Below are positions 41,105 to 50,312 of a stretch of DNA of 64,000 nt, piece after piece (positions within the stretch are counted from its first letter, which is position 1; the number at the start of each line of letters is the position of its first letter). The stretch is taken from assembly GCA_009772985.1 (NCBI GenBank), contig WOUS01000003.1, positions 229,097 through 293,096 of the forward strand, read 5' to 3'. The translations under genes and the position numbers were made by a program. The DNA is from Anaerolineaceae bacterium (lineage in GTDB: Bacteria; Chloroflexota; Anaerolineae; Anaerolineales; Villigracilaceae). Below the pieces are notes generated by a model. The model saw only the letters and a program-made list of their open reading frames with translations, did no database searches and was not told the origin of the DNA.

Positions 41105-41608
41105 TCAAACCTGCGCCGTTCCCTCTTCCGGCTGCCTGGCCTTCAATTTGCGATACGGGATCAACAGCAGGAACCCCAGCGCGATGACCGCCTCGCCAAC
41201 CTGCACCCCCACCGCCTGCCACGGGCCGAAGAACGGGATCTTCGGCGTGCCCTGCGTGCCCATGCCGAACACGTCCGCCATGCCGGCAAAGACGACGATC
41301 ACGTAGCCCGTGGCCACCAGCCGCGACCCGATATCGGCGGCGATGGTGCGGCTGCCATTCTTCCAGAAGGCGGTCAGGCAGATGTACCCGCCCACGCAGA
41401 TGACCGCCAGCCCGATCAGGAACACGGAGATCTGCACGAACCCGACCACCGGGCTGCGGTCCAGGCCGAAGAGCCCGGGGCGCGCTCCCAGCAGGAACAG
41501 GAACAGGCCGAAAATGGTCAGCGTCAGGCCGAAGCGGATGCGCATCCGCGAGGGCAGGCCGACCGGGCTGGTATCGGGGGAAACGGAAGTCTGCTCAGGA
41601 GTGGTCAT
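41105..41608 (-). CDS. Four-TM membrane protein, unknown
   Basis: A 167-residue protein with four TM segments (about 25-44, 55-77, 95-115, 130-152). Start at 41608, where ATGA overlaps the stop of the dipeptidase gene; a longer open frame upstream is a shadow of that gene. No family recognised. Translational coupling suggests a link with the M19 dipeptidase. Confidence 0.65.
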   Translation of the reverse strand: MTTPEQTSVSPDTSPVGLPSRMRIRFGLTLTIFGLFLFLLGARPGLFGLDRSPVVGFVQISVFLIGLAVICVGGYICLTAFWKNGSRTIAADIGSRLVATGYVIVVFAGMADVFGMGTQGTPKIPFFGPWQAVGVQVGEAVIALGFLLLIPYRKLKARQPEEGTAQV

Positions 41609-42702
41609 GCCGGTAAATGCGCCTTCAAATGCCGCAGCCAGTTCCCGCCCAGGACCGCGGTAACATCGGCGGAATGATATCCTTTCGCGGCCAGGATGGG
41701 CCCGAGTTTCTGCAAGTCGGCAATGGTGTCCACGTCCGCGGGGACGGAGGCCAGCCCAAACCCGCCGTCGAAATCGCTGCCCAGCCCCACGTGCCGGGCA
41801 TTCCCCGCCATCTGGCAGATGTGGTCCACGTGCGCGGCCAGCGTCGCCAGGGTGATCCGATCGCGGCGGTCGCCCCGCTTCCAACCGGTGTCGAGAAAAC
41901 GGCAGTACGGCACCACGCCGATGATCCCATCCCGCTCGATCAGCCCGCGGATGACCTCGTCCGGCAGGAGGCGGTTGCCCATGTAGCCGGGAACGATGGC
42001 CGCGGCGTTGGCGTGGCTGGCAATAACGGGACCCGGATAGAGGTCCAGCGCCTGGCGCGCCGCCTGTTCGTCCATGTGACTCACATCGAGCGTGAAACCG
42101 ATGGCGGACATTTCCTCCAGCAGGGCGCGCCCGTCGTCCGTCAGCGGACCGGGTTCCCGCGTCCCGCCGCAGTAGCGGGTGCCGCCCCAGGCCGGACCGA
42201 TGACCCGCACGCCGCGCTGCCACCATTCGCCCAGTTCCGACGGGGCGCGCACTCCCTCGGCCCCTTCCATGAGCGGGACGAGGCCGACCGGGTGCGGACC
42301 GGCAGCCGGGTCCTCCCAGTGGGCGAGGACGGCGGCCAGGTCGGCGCGTGAGCCGACAAGGCGGAACTTGCCGGGGTGGCGGTCGGTCAGTTCGTGATAG
42401 GCGTCCAACTGGAGGCGGTACAAGCGGTGGGCTTCGTCGTAATTTGCGTATGCCTGCCGGTCCCACTCGCCCAGGCGGGCGCGTAGCGGCGTGACGAACA
42501 GCGTGCCGAAAACGACGGCCACGCGGCCATTCTGGTAGTCGGGCCAGCCGAGCAGGGTCTCGCCATTGTGTTCGGGCGTATCCGAGCCGGTTTCCTTTTC
42601 GATGCGGCGCGTCTCGGCGGCGGCGCGGGTGTAATCCCGTCCGAAACTCAGGATGTTGTAGGCCAGGTCTTCGTGGGCGTCTACGAGCAGGGGTTGGGTC
42701 AT
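41605..42702 (-). CDS. M19 (renal-type) membrane dipeptidase
   Basis: A 365-residue M19 enzyme: 'LLVDAHEDLAYN' (HxD metal ligands, His-Glu-Asp variant), 'LVPLMEGAEGV' (bridging Glu), 'FTLDVSHMDEQA' (His), 'VIASHANAAAI' (His) and 'VGLGSDFDGGFG' (Asp). The family hydrolyses dipeptides, including D-amino acid ones. Start at 42702 (MTQPLLVDAHEDL); upstream codons are not conserved-looking. No signal peptide, so probably cytosolic. Followed by the coupled membrane protein. Confidence 0.9.
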   Translation of the reverse strand: MTQPLLVDAHEDLAYNILSFGRDYTRAAAETRRIEKETGSDTPEHNGETLLGWPDYQNGRVAVVFGTLFVTPLRARLGEWDRQAYANYDEAHRLYRLQLDAYHELTDRHPGKFRLVGSRADLAAVLAHWEDPAAGPHPVGLVPLMEGAEGVRAPSELGEWWQRGVRVIGPAWGGTRYCGGTREPGPLTDDGRALLEEMSAIGFTLDVSHMDEQAARQALDLYPGPVIASHANAAAIVPGYMGNRLLPDEVIRGLIERDGIIGVVPYCRFLDTGWKRGDRRDRITLATLAAHVDHICQMAGNARHVGLGSDFDGGFGLASVPADVDTIADLQKLGPILAAKGYHSADVTAVLGGNWLRHLKAHLPA

Positions 42703-42742
42703 AAAGTTTGAAACCCCGGTTTTGGAAACCGGGGTTCGGGAG

Positions 42743-43000
42743 TTACTGTTCGGAGGGTTCCTCGCCGGGTTCGGCATCCGGTTCGGCGTCCGGTTCAGGG
42801 GCCGGTTCGGGGGCCGGTTCGGGGGCCGGTTCGGGGGCCGCTTCGGGAGCCGCTTCGGGGGCCGGTTCAGGGGCCGGTTCGGGGGCCGGTTCAGGAGCCG
42901 CTTCGGGAGCCGGTTCGGGGGCCGGTTCGGGGGCCGGTTCGGGAGCCGCTTCGGGGGCCGCTTCGAGAGCCGCTTCAGCAGCGGATTCAGGAGCCGCTTG
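42743..43000 (-). other. Out-of-frame Ala/Pro/Glu tail of the S1-domain protein
   Basis: An open stretch directly after the S1 gene in another frame encodes ~84 residues of AAPE/PAPE repeats ending EPGEEPSEQ. Removing one base near 42998 (plus-strand TT of CGCTTGC) makes it continuous with the S1 protein (…[15 protein letters not shown]…). The DNA is a tandem 12-bp GC-rich repeat. Confidence 0.75.
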
Positions 43001-44258
43001 CTTCGGGAGCGGGCGGTTCATCCGCCGCGCCCAGGCTGATCCCGTCCAGGCTGACGCCGTCGAGGTCAATCTGTTTCATGTCCAGGTCTTTGTAGGCGCC
43101 GGAATCCACTTTGCGCATGCTCAAGCCGATGCGGCGCTGGTCGGGGTCAATGCGGATGATGCGCAGGGTGACCACGTCGCCTTCGTGTATGGCTTCCTTC
43201 GGGTGCTCGATGCGCTTCTCGCTGATCTCGGAGATGTGGATGAGGCCTTCGAGGTCGCCCTCGAGGCGGGCAAAGGCGCCGAACTTGGTCAGGCGGGTGA
43301 TGACACCTTGCACCAGCTGGCCGACCTTGAACTTCTCCACTTTCTTCTGCCAGGGATCGTTCGCCAGGGCGCGAATCGAAAGCCCGATGCGTTTCTTGTC
43401 GCGGTCCACGTTGATGACCTTGACCTGCACTTCCTGGCCGACCTCCAGCACCTCGGAGGGATGCTGGACGCGGTCCCAGGAAATCTCGGAGAGGTGCACC
43501 AGGCCGTCGGCGCCGTTGACGTTGACGAATGCGCCAAAATCGGCCAGGCTGGTGACGCGCCCGGTGTAGGTCTGCCCTTCCTGGAGCGACTCGATGACGC
43601 GTTCCTTGATGGACTGGCGCGTCTCGCTGGAGGCGGCGCGCTCCGAGAGGATCAGGCGGCGGCGCTTGCGATCCACTTCGATGACGCGCACGGTGATCGG
43701 CTCGCCGATCATCTTGCTGTAGCGCTGGTCGGGGGTGTCGCCGGTCAACAGCATCCGGCGCGAGTAGGAGATCTGCGAAGCGGGGACGAAGCCGCGCAGC
43801 CCGTGCACGGGGACAATCAGGCCGCCCTTGTTGAAGCCTTCCACGTTGGCATCACAGGAGGCCGTGTCTTCCATCATTTTCTCGACTTCGTTCCAGCCCT
43901 GCTGTTCCTGGGCGCGGGTGAACGACAGGACGACGGTCCCGTTGGCGTCTTCCGCGGCCAGCACGTAGACCGGGACTTCCTGCCCGACCTGGAGGGCGGC
44001 GCGCGTCTCTTCGGGGATCTGTTCGAGTTCGCGGCCGGAGATCAGGCCTTCCGACTTGGCACCCACGCTGACCAGGATCTGGGTCGGGCTGATGCTGGCG
44101 ATCACGCCGGTGCGGATCTCGCCCGACTGGGGGAAATCCAGCGCCATGCCTTCCTGGTTGAGGAGGGCTTCCATGTTGGAATGGTTGTTTGCACTATCGG
44201 CGGGGGAATTGCTCTCAGGCACAGCCCCCTGCCCAAGGACGGCTTCATTTTGTTCCAT
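42987..44258 (-). CDS. S1 RNA-binding domain protein (ribosomal protein S1-like)
   Basis: A 423-residue protein with four S1 domains: ~48-115 ('[21 protein letters not shown]'), ~135-205 ([20 protein letters not shown]), ~222-290 ('[20 protein letters not shown]') and ~305-375 ('[21 protein letters not shown]'). Domains 3 and 4 have the strongest RNA-binding pattern. S1-like proteins bind mRNA at the ribosome. Start at 44258 ([10 protein letters not shown]). The frame ends shortly after domain 4 in a stop that looks like a one-base frameshift, cutting off a low-complexity Ala/Pro/Glu tail. No 30S gene context. Confidence 0.88.
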   Translation of the reverse strand: MEQNEAVLGQGAVPESNSPADSANNHSNMEALLNQEGMALDFPQSGEIRTGVIASISPTQILVSVGAKSEGLISGRELEQIPEETRAALQVGQEVPVYVLAAEDANGTVVLSFTRAQEQQGWNEVEKMMEDTASCDANVEGFNKGGLIVPVHGLRGFVPASQISYSRRMLLTGDTPDQRYSKMIGEPITVRVIEVDRKRRRLILSERAASSETRQSIKERVIESLQEGQTYTGRVTSLADFGAFVNVNGADGLVHLSEISWDRVQHPSEVLEVGQEVQVKVINVDRDKKRIGLSIRALANDPWQKKVEKFKVGQLVQGVITRLTKFGAFARLEGDLEGLIHISEISEKRIEHPKEAIHEGDVVTLRIIRIDPDQRRIGLSMRKVDSGAYKDLDMKQIDLDGVSLDGISLGAADEPPAPEASGS

Positions 44259-44403
44259 GATATGAGTGACTCCGGAGGATAAGTTTGATGAGATTATAAA
44301 GGCGAATGGGTAAGTTGGCAACCCTTGCATCGCCATCCGGCGCGGCTGGCGGGTTCTTCTATCCTTTCACAAAGCGCGTTATAATCCCAAGCCGGAGAAT
44401 TCC

Positions 44404-45501
44404 ATGCCTGCAATCTATCCCTTCACTGCCATTGTCGGACAGGAGCGCATGCGACGCGCCCTCGTCCTCAACGCGGTTGATCCGCGCATCGGCGGCGTGC
44501 TCATCCGCGGCGAACGCGGCACCGCCAAGTCCACGGCGGCGCGCGCCCTGGCCGCGCTGCTGCCCAAGGTGCGCGCCGTGCGCGGCTGCCGTTTCGGCTG
44601 CGACCCCGACCAGCCCGCCTCGCTATGCACCGAGTGCCGCGAGAAGGCCGCTACCGGCCATCCCCTGCCGGTCGAAGAGAAGACCATCCCCTTCATCAAC
44701 CTGCCCGTCTCGGCCACCGAAGACCGCGTGGTCGGCACACTCGACATTGAGCAGGCCATCCAGAAGGGCGAGCGCCACTTCGAGCCGGGCGTACTCGCCG
44801 CCGCCAACCGCGGCCTGCTCTACATTGACGAGGTCAACCTGCTCGACGACCACGTGGTGGATGTGCTGCTCGACTCGGCGGCCATGGGCATGAACATCGT
44901 CGAGCGCGAGGGCATCTCGTTCGCGCATCCCGCCCGCTTCATCCTGGTCGGGACAATGAACCCCGAAGAAGGCGACCTGCGCCCGCAACTGCTGGACCGT
45001 TTCGCCCTCTCGGTGGACATCACCGGCATCCGCGACGCCCGCAACCGGGTGACGATCATCGAACACAACCTGGCATTCGAAGCCAACGCGGAGGCCTTCC
45101 GCGCCACCTGGCAGCCGCACGAGGAAAAACTCTCGCGCATCATCGCCACCGCCCGCACGCTGGTGGACCAAGTGACCTATTCCCGCCGCGACCTGCTCTC
45201 CATCGCCGCGCTGACCGCCTCCCTGAACGTGGACGGCCACCGCGCCGACCTGGTCATCCTGAAAGCCGCGCGCGCCCACGCCGCCTACGAGGGCCGGACC
45301 TCGATCACGGACCGCGACATCGTCCTGGCCGCCGAACTGGCCCTGCCGCACCGCATCAAGCGCGGACCGTTCCAGCAGGCCGAGATCACGCCCGAGCAGT
45401 TGCAGGAGCGCATCGAGAACCTGCAAGGCTCGTCCAGCGAGGGCGAACCGTCCGAACCGGCTGAAAAAGAACCGGACCCCGATTCTGTAAAAAAAAAGTA
45501 A
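44404..45501 (+). CDS. Chelatase small AAA+ subunit (ChlI/BchI-type), unshifted product
   Basis: A 365-residue AAA+ protein ending DSVKKK* at the frameshift site. Domains: P-loop ATPase 1-~220 with the ChlI inserts ('[20 protein letters not shown]', four Cys that may bind zinc, and '[20 protein letters not shown]'), sensor '[19 protein letters not shown]' and a lid helical domain to ~330. Alone it is the size of ChlI/BchI small subunits, so ribosomes that do not shift would make the separate ATPase ring subunit. GGAG precedes the ATG. Confidence 0.85.
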   Translation: MPAIYPFTAIVGQERMRRALVLNAVDPRIGGVLIRGERGTAKSTAARALAALLPKVRAVRGCRFGCDPDQPASLCTECREKAATGHPLPVEEKTIPFINLPVSATEDRVVGTLDIEQAIQKGERHFEPGVLAAANRGLLYIDEVNLLDDHVVDVLLDSAAMGMNIVEREGISFAHPARFILVGTMNPEEGDLRPQLLDRFALSVDITGIRDARNRVTIIEHNLAFEANAEAFRATWQPHEEKLSRIIATARTLVDQVTYSRRDLLSIAALTASLNVDGHRADLVILKAARAHAAYEGRTSITDRDIVLAAELALPHRIKRGPFQQAEITPEQLQERIENLQGSSSEGEPSEPAEKEPDPDSVKKK

Positions 45502-46469
45502 TCACCGAGTCCGCCGAACAGGATAGCACGGACCAGCCCCCGTCTGCCGAACCTTCCCCGCAGCAGACCGTTTTCGATTCCTCGCAGGACGCCCACTGGT
45601 GGGACGGCGGGAAGAAGGTCAAGATCGGCGAAACCTTCCAGCCGCGCAAACTCGACACCCCGCTGGACAAACTGACGAGACGGCACGCCGGCCGCCGGTC
45701 CCGCACCCGCACCGAGCGCAAGCACGGGCGCTACATCCAGGCGCGTCCCGCCAACGGCAAGACCGACGACGTGGCCTTCGACGCCACCATCCGCGCCGCG
45801 GCGCCGTTCCAGAAACGGCGCACCGAGCAGCGCAAGAAGGTGGCGTTCGCCATCCAGAAAAGCGACCTGCAGCGCAAGGTGCGCGTAAAGCGGGCGGCCA
45901 ACCTGGTCATTTTCCTGGTGGACGCCTCCTGGTCCATGGCCGTGGCCGAACGCATGGCCGCCACGAAGGGCGCCATCCTGTCCCTGCTGACGGACGCCTA
46001 CCAGCGCCGCGACCGGGTCGGGCTGGTGGTCTTCCAGAAGGACCGCGCCACGCTCATCCTGCCGCCGACCAACTCGGTCATGCTGGCCCAGCGCGCCCTG
46101 TCCGACATCCCGGTCGGCGGAAAGACGCCGCTGGCGGCCGGGCTGTTGCTGGCTTATGAGGTATTGGCCCAGGAGCAGATCACCCATCCCGACGTGGAGC
46201 CGCTGCTCATCGTCCTGACCGACGGCGCGGGCAACGTGTCCATCGGGCCGCTCCCGCCGCAGGAGGAGGCCTACGGGTTCGCCGAGCAGATTGCCGGCCG
46301 CAGTTTCCGCTCGGTGGTCATCAACATGGAACACGCCTCGTTCGACCAGGGACTGGCGCAGCAACTGGCCGACCACCTCGAAGCCCCCTGCTACACGCTG
46401 ACCGAACTCAAGGCCGAGAATCTGCTCACCACCGTCCGGAATGAAATGTCGGGGCCGAAGAAGAAATGA
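44404..46469 (+). CDS. Chelatase ATPase-VWA protein (ChlID/ChlD-type), made by -1 frameshift
   Basis: Reading 44404-45498 and then shifting -1 at A AAA AAG gives a continuous 688-residue protein: AAA+ domain (Walker [10 protein letters not shown] 36-44, '[13 protein letters not shown]' Walker B), an acidic Pro-rich linker, then a basic region and a C-terminal von Willebrand A domain with MIDAS DASWS ('[17 protein letters not shown]') and '[11 protein letters not shown]'-type Asp. This is the domain order of ChlD/BchD or cobalt-chelatase medium subunits. It would assemble with a large ChlH/CobN subunit (not in the window) to insert Mg or Co. The VWA part has no good start of its own just after the shift site. 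A promoter-like TATAAT is at 44380-44385. Confidence 0.8.
45489..45533 (+). promoter_or_regulatory. Programmed -1 frameshift site
   Basis: A run of nine A then G (45489-45498) gives the slippery heptamer A AAA AAG in the zero frame, followed at once by TAA. A possible stimulatory hairpin GTCCG / CGGAC (45509-45513, 45529-45533) begins 10 nt past it. This is the dnaX-type signal. Confidence 0.75.
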
Positions 46470-46500
46470 ACAATCCGCAGATGGCGCAGATTTCAAGGTA

Positions 46501-46619
46501 TGTGTCTTTGCGAGGAGGGCGCTCGCCTGCCCCCGTTCTTTGGGGGTTGCCCGACGAAGCAATCCCCTCGCCGGCTGGGAGACTGCTACGGCGGAAAAAC
46601 CACCGCCTCGCAGCGACAC
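46501..46619. repeat. Dispersed imperfect inverted repeat (TGTCTTTGCGAGGAGG…)
   Basis: Starts TGTCTTTGCGAGGAGGGCG and ends CCGCCTCGCAGCGACA, approximate inverse complements, with GAAGCAATCCCCTCGC inside. It resembles a repeat type (TGTCATTGCGAGGAGCG) that I recall from many bacterial genomes. Confidence 0.65.
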
Positions 46620-46652
46620 ATGTGTGTGCGATCGAGCAACCCCAACAACGAA

Positions 46653-46682
46653 ATCAGCCTCCGGTGAATGCCGGAGGCTGAT
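46653..46682. terminator. Strong hairpin between convergent genes
   Basis: 12-bp perfect stem ATCAGCCTCCGG / CCGGAGGCTGAT with loop TGAATG, between the chelatase gene and the convergent membrane zinc-ribbon gene. Confidence 0.75.
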
Positions 46683-46699
46683 CTTTGGATGCGGTCTCG

Positions 46700-47089
46700 T
46701 TACAGTTTCTTGCCGCAGGACGGGCAATTGTTCCAGTCGGGCTGGACGACCTTGCCGCACTTGCCGCACGCCGCGGGCAGCGCGGTCGGGGCGGCCGGCT
46801 GGCGCAGGCTGCGCACCAGCCAGATGATGCCGAGCACGATGAGGGTCAGCACGCCGAGCGGGATCAACCCGCCGAGGAATCCGCCGAAAGGCATCATCCC
46901 GACACTGCGGTACATGCCGCCGAAGGGCATCATCCCGACACTGCTCACCGTAGTCCGGTCGAACCCGTCCCAGGCGCGCATGTCGCATCCCCAATAGCCG
47001 GTGCGGAACGCGAACCCAACGCCGGTCAGGACCGCCAGGACGAGCAGTCCCAGCACGATACCGATAATCCACTTCCAAGTTGTTTTCAT
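46700..47089 (-). CDS. Membrane protein with C-terminal zinc ribbon
   Basis: A 129-residue protein with TM segments at about 5-27 and 70-92 and a C-terminal ribbon CGKCGKVVQPDWNNCPSCGKKL-type (two CxxC pairs). Between the TMs the motif SVGMMPFGG occurs twice in tandem, encoded by a 33-base direct DNA repeat. Ribosome site AAAGGAG. Function unknown; similar build to the 16450-16854 protein. Confidence 0.7.
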   Translation of the reverse strand: MKTTWKWIIGIVLGLLVLAVLTGVGFAFRTGYWGCDMRAWDGFDRTTVSSVGMMPFGGMYRSVGMMPFGGFLGGLIPLGVLTLIVLGIIWLVRSLRQPAAPTALPAACGKCGKVVQPDWNNCPSCGKKL

Positions 47090-47232
47090 AATTTTTTCTC
47101 CTTTGTAATGATTGCATTATAGCCCTGCCCTGTAAAGACTTCGTGAAGATATGATGAGTCTTGCATGAATGCGGGAACGCCGGCCTGCAAACCTGCTGGA
47201 ACATTTCGCAGGCCTGATGATATACTTTCCCC

Positions 47233-47841
47233 ATGCCTCCGCTCATCGGCGTCTTCGGCGGGACCTTCGACCCGCCCCACCTCGGCCATCTGGCGCTCGC
47301 CTCGGCGGCCCGCGCCCAACTCGGCCTCGACCGTCTGCTCTGGATGCTGACCCCCGACCCGCCGCACAAACAGGGGGAAGTCATCACGCCCATCGAACAC
47401 CGTCTCGCGATGGTGGAACTGGCGCTGGCAGGGCATCCCGAATTCGAACTCTCGCGCCTCGAACTCGACCGCCCCGGCCCGCACTACGCGCTGGACACGG
47501 TGAAATTGCTGGCGGAACAGAATCCGCGGGCGGGGATCGTCTACCTGATGGGCGGCGACTCGCTCCGGGGCCTCCCAACCTGGCGCCGCCCCGCGGACCT
47601 GTTATCTGCCCTCCGTTTCGTCGGCGTGATGCGCCGCCCGGCCTCCTCCCCCGACCTCCCCGCCCTCGAACGGATCCTGCCCGGCATCACCGCCAAAGTC
47701 CGCTTCGTGGACGCGCCGCCGGTGGATATTTCCGCCAGCGGGATCCGTTCCCTCGCCGCGGCGGGGAAGGAGTACCGCCAATTTGTGCTTCCGGCAGTAT
47801 ACGATTACATTGTCGAACACGGGCTGTATTTCCGGCCATAA
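47233..47841 (+). CDS. nadD: Nicotinate-nucleotide adenylyltransferase
   Basis: A 202-residue NadD: 'IGVFGGTFDPPHLGHLALA' (nucleotidyltransferase GxFxPxHxGH motif, ~5-23), 'TPDPPHKQG' (~42-50), 'YLMGGDSLRGLPTWRRPADLL' (~110-130) and C-terminal 'DISASGIRSLAAAGK' (SxTxxR-type). It makes deamido-NAD from nicotinate mononucleotide and ATP. TATACT lies 6 bases before the ATG and there is no Shine-Dalgarno, so translation is probably leaderless. Confidence 0.92.
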   Translation: MPPLIGVFGGTFDPPHLGHLALASAARAQLGLDRLLWMLTPDPPHKQGEVITPIEHRLAMVELALAGHPEFELSRLELDRPGPHYALDTVKLLAEQNPRAGIVYLMGGDSLRGLPTWRRPADLLSALRFVGVMRRPASSPDLPALERILPGITAKVRFVDAPPVDISASGIRSLAAAGKEYRQFVLPAVYDYIVEHGLYFRP

Positions 47842-47944
47842 CGCGGGCCAAACGCCGCCTCCGGTAATCCATCCGGCCGAGGCCGGGCATATCCCAATTT
47901 ATGTTCGAAAAACAATAATTCGTACATTGTAGTATAATGAATTT

Positions 47945-49081
47945 ATGAAAATTGAGCGGTTACTTCTCTCCCAAATCAAAGACTCTCTCCTGCCCGGGAA
48001 AGTCCTGGTTTTATACGGCCCGAGACAGGTGGGAAAAACCACGCTGGCGAATGACTTGCTCGCTTCTGTCCCGCTGCGCAGCCGGTTCGTCAACGCAGAC
48101 GAACTGATTTACCGGGATCCCCTCTCCAGCCAGAACCGCCAGCGTTTGGGTGAAGTGTTGGGGGATGCAGAATTGCTGGTGATTGATGAAGCCCAGCGCG
48201 TTCCGAACATCGGGATCAATTTGAAAATCCTGATCGACAATTACCCCAATGCAATCGTGATTGCCACCGGCTCTGCCTCGTTCGACCTGGCCAACAAGAT
48301 CAGCGAACCGCTCACCGGACGAACCCTTACGTTCACTCTTTATCCAGTGAGCTATCCTGAAATCCGCCAGGCCTGGGGAGCCATCGAAGCGCGCGGTCAC
48401 CTGGAACGCTGGCTGGTGTGGGGAGGCTACCCTGCCATCGTTACGACAGAAAACCCCACCCTGCGCGAAAAACTTCTGGGTGAACTTGTGGGCGCATACT
48501 TGTACCGCGATATTCTCGAACTGGAAGGGGTCCGCCGTTCCGGGAAGATCGTGGATTTGCTGCGTCTGCTGGCGTTCCAGATCGGGCAGGAAGTCTCCAT
48601 CGCGGAACTGGCAACCAGCCTGGCGCTCAACCGCCAGACCGTCGAGCGCTATCTCGACCTGCTGGAAAAAGTTTTCGTCATTTTCCGGGTCAATGGATTC
48701 TCGCGCAACCTGCGCAAAGAGGTGACGAAGAATCCCCGTTACTATTTCTATGATAATGGCGTCCGCAACAGCCTGATCCAGAATTTCAATCCGCTCCCCT
48801 TGCGCAATGATGTCGGGCAATTATGGGAAAACTACCTGACTGTGGAACGGCGAAAGGCGAACCAGGCCGCCGGGAGGTCGGTCAATTCCTATTTCTGGCG
48901 CACCTATGATCAGAAGGAGATTGACTGCATCGAAGAGCATGGCGGCCGGCTTTATGGATATGAGTTCAAATGGCGCGCAGGCGAGATCCGGCGGGTCACC
49001 CGCAAGGAATTCTCCCAGGCGTATCCAGGATCTGCCCTGAGTACGGTGAGTCAAGAGAACTTCGAAGAGTTCCTGGCGTAA
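47945..49081 (+). CDS. AAA-type ATPase with DUF4143 domain
   Basis: A 378-residue protein of the common AAA_14/DUF4143 type: Walker A GPRQVGKTT (25-33), Walker B 'ELLVIDEAQRVPNIG' (~77-91), 'ATGSASFDL' sensor (~107-115), and the C-terminal DUF4143 nuclease-like part ('VERYLDLLEKVFVIFRV', 'YFYDNGVRNSLI', 'GQLWENYLTVERRK', 'YFWRTYDQKEIDCIE', ending 'GYEFKWR'). The role of the family is unclear; defence or stress links are suspected. TATAAT is 6 bases before the ATG, so probably leaderless. Confidence 0.88.
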   Translation: MKIERLLLSQIKDSLLPGKVLVLYGPRQVGKTTLANDLLASVPLRSRFVNADELIYRDPLSSQNRQRLGEVLGDAELLVIDEAQRVPNIGINLKILIDNYPNAIVIATGSASFDLANKISEPLTGRTLTFTLYPVSYPEIRQAWGAIEARGHLERWLVWGGYPAIVTTENPTLREKLLGELVGAYLYRDILELEGVRRSGKIVDLLRLLAFQIGQEVSIAELATSLALNRQTVERYLDLLEKVFVIFRVNGFSRNLRKEVTKNPRYYFYDNGVRNSLIQNFNPLPLRNDVGQLWENYLTVERRKANQAAGRSVNSYFWRTYDQKEIDCIEEHGGRLYGYEFKWRAGEIRRVTRKEFSQAYPGSALSTVSQENFEEFLA

Positions 49082-49124
49082 GCTGTTGACAAATGGGGGG
49101 TGGTCCGCTTTTTATGCGGGACTT

Positions 49125-49355
49125 TTATGCTTCCAACCGGGAAAGCAGATCGTCAACGCTGGCGGCGGGTTGCAGGCCGCGTCCAGCCAGCCCGTCTTCG
49201 ATGGCTTTGGCGGTCTCCGCATTGGGGATATGGATATCGAAAGGGATCCCCTTATTCAAACTTACCTGGGTGAAGAACAGGTTGACCGCCTGCAAAGTGG
49301 TCAGCCCCAGCGCCTTCAACACAGACTCGGCATTCTTCTTCAATACGACTGCCAA
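49125..49355 (-). pseudogene. N-terminally shortened RelB/DinJ-type antitoxin, orphan
   Basis: The 76 codons (from TTG 49355) match DinJ/RelB from helix 1 onward: 'LKALGLTTLQAVNLFFTQVSLNKGIPFDI'. The usual N-terminal beta strand (MxxINIRID-type) that makes the ribbon-helix-helix dimer is missing because the gene begins right after the stop of the upstream gene. No toxin gene follows. Probably a decayed remnant, though a TTG start could still give a short protein. Confidence 0.65.
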
Positions 49356-50168
49356 TCAAATATCCGCCGCGTACGACAGGTTGATCCACTTCCCCTCCCC
49401 CACCTTCCCCCAGCCATCCTTCTGCGTCGTGACTTCGAACACATCCCCGGCCTTCGCCGTGCCGACGATGGACGTGTTCGCGTTCGGCTGGGCGCGGACG
49501 TTGAGATTGGCCGCCGTGATACGCACCCGCCGGACGAGCGCCACGCGCGGGATGAGCGCGGCGCGCTGGTAGCCGGCGGCCTGCGTCCATGCCTGGTAGA
49601 ACGTCAGCCAGGGGAGGCCCTGTCCCTGGCCGGAGGCATCCTTCCGCAGCGGGTCGTGGACGAAAACGTGGTCCACGTCGAGGCCGACGGCCACCAGGCT
49701 GTGCGGACCGGCGTCGGTCTCAGGCGTCAGCCCGGCCGCGGTCAGCACGTCGTACTTGACCAGCAGGATGGCCGGACGCCCGCTGGCAAGAACAACCGCC
49801 AGGTCGCCCAGTTTCAGGCTGGTGCGCTGCTCCACGGTCACGCCGTAGGCAGCGAGTCCGGCCGTGATCTGCGCGAGGGTCAGGAATTTGTCGGCGGACT
49901 GTCCGCAGCGAGAGAAGAATTCATCGGGGGAGGGAGTCTTGTCCGTGTAGGCGCGCACGAGCATGGCGCCCGCCGCCGCGCCGGAATCATTGTTGAACTT
50001 GTCCGCTCCCGCGCCGAGTTGCGAAACGTACGGCACAGGCAGCAGCGACGCGGCCGCGGTCCCGCCGGAGGCGGCAGGGACGGGAGCCGCGGGGGTTGTC
50101 TCTTCGCCGAGAATGGTATCGGTCACGCGGCGGATGTGTTCGAGGGCAACGCGTTCAGGTTCGGTCAT
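49356..50168 (-). CDS. C39-like pseudo-peptidase with SH3b domain
   Basis: A 270-residue protein without signal peptide. Residues ~40-190 follow the C39-like papain-fold pattern: 'LPVPYVSQLGAGADKFNNDSGAAAGAMLVRAY', where family members have NDCG; the catalytic Cys is Ser here. The His region 'GPHSLVAVGLDVDHVFVHDP' is present. Residues ~205-268 form a bacterial SH3 domain ('ANLNVRAQPNANTSIVGTAKAGDVFEV'). It probably binds peptides or wall material rather than cleaving; a Ser hydrolase is less likely. Confidence 0.7.
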   Translation of the reverse strand: MTEPERVALEHIRRVTDTILGEETTPAAPVPAASGGTAAASLLPVPYVSQLGAGADKFNNDSGAAAGAMLVRAYTDKTPSPDEFFSRCGQSADKFLTLAQITAGLAAYGVTVEQRTSLKLGDLAVVLASGRPAILLVKYDVLTAAGLTPETDAGPHSLVAVGLDVDHVFVHDPLRKDASGQGQGLPWLTFYQAWTQAAGYQRAALIPRVALVRRVRITAANLNVRAQPNANTSIVGTAKAGDVFEVTTQKDGWGKVGEGKWINLSYAADI

Positions 50169-50221
50169 GGCTCACTCCTGTTCCCAATTGTAGTAAAGTT
50201 TCCCGTTTGATGCAATGCCAA

Positions 50222-50310
50222 GACAGGACACGGATGACACGGAAATCACGGATTCTTCCGTGGGGTACGGAAAAAAATCCGTCCGCTCCGCGAAATCCGT
50301 GTCCAAAGAT
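50222..50310. repeat. Dispersed CACGGAT-type inverted repeat
   Basis: GACACGGATGACACGGAAATC and a later GAAATCCGTGTCC form an imperfect inverted repeat around a central GGATTCTTCCGTG. The same words encode the start of the lipoprotein at 63791. Confidence 0.7.
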
Positions 50311-50312
50311 AT

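Noticed and set aside
41611..42466. N-terminal extension of the four-TM membrane protein over the dipeptidase gene
   Set aside because: The extension is the antiparallel-frame shadow of the M19 gene; ATG 41608 gives the usual ATGA coupling.
42780..42990. Possible CRISPR or minisatellite array
   Set aside because: The 12-bp periodicity is explained by codons for an Ala/Pro/Glu-repeat protein tail.
45285..47393. 702-codon minus-strand frame across the chelatase and membrane protein genes
   Set aside because: It crosses three well-supported genes and non-coding repeats and has no coherent domain content.
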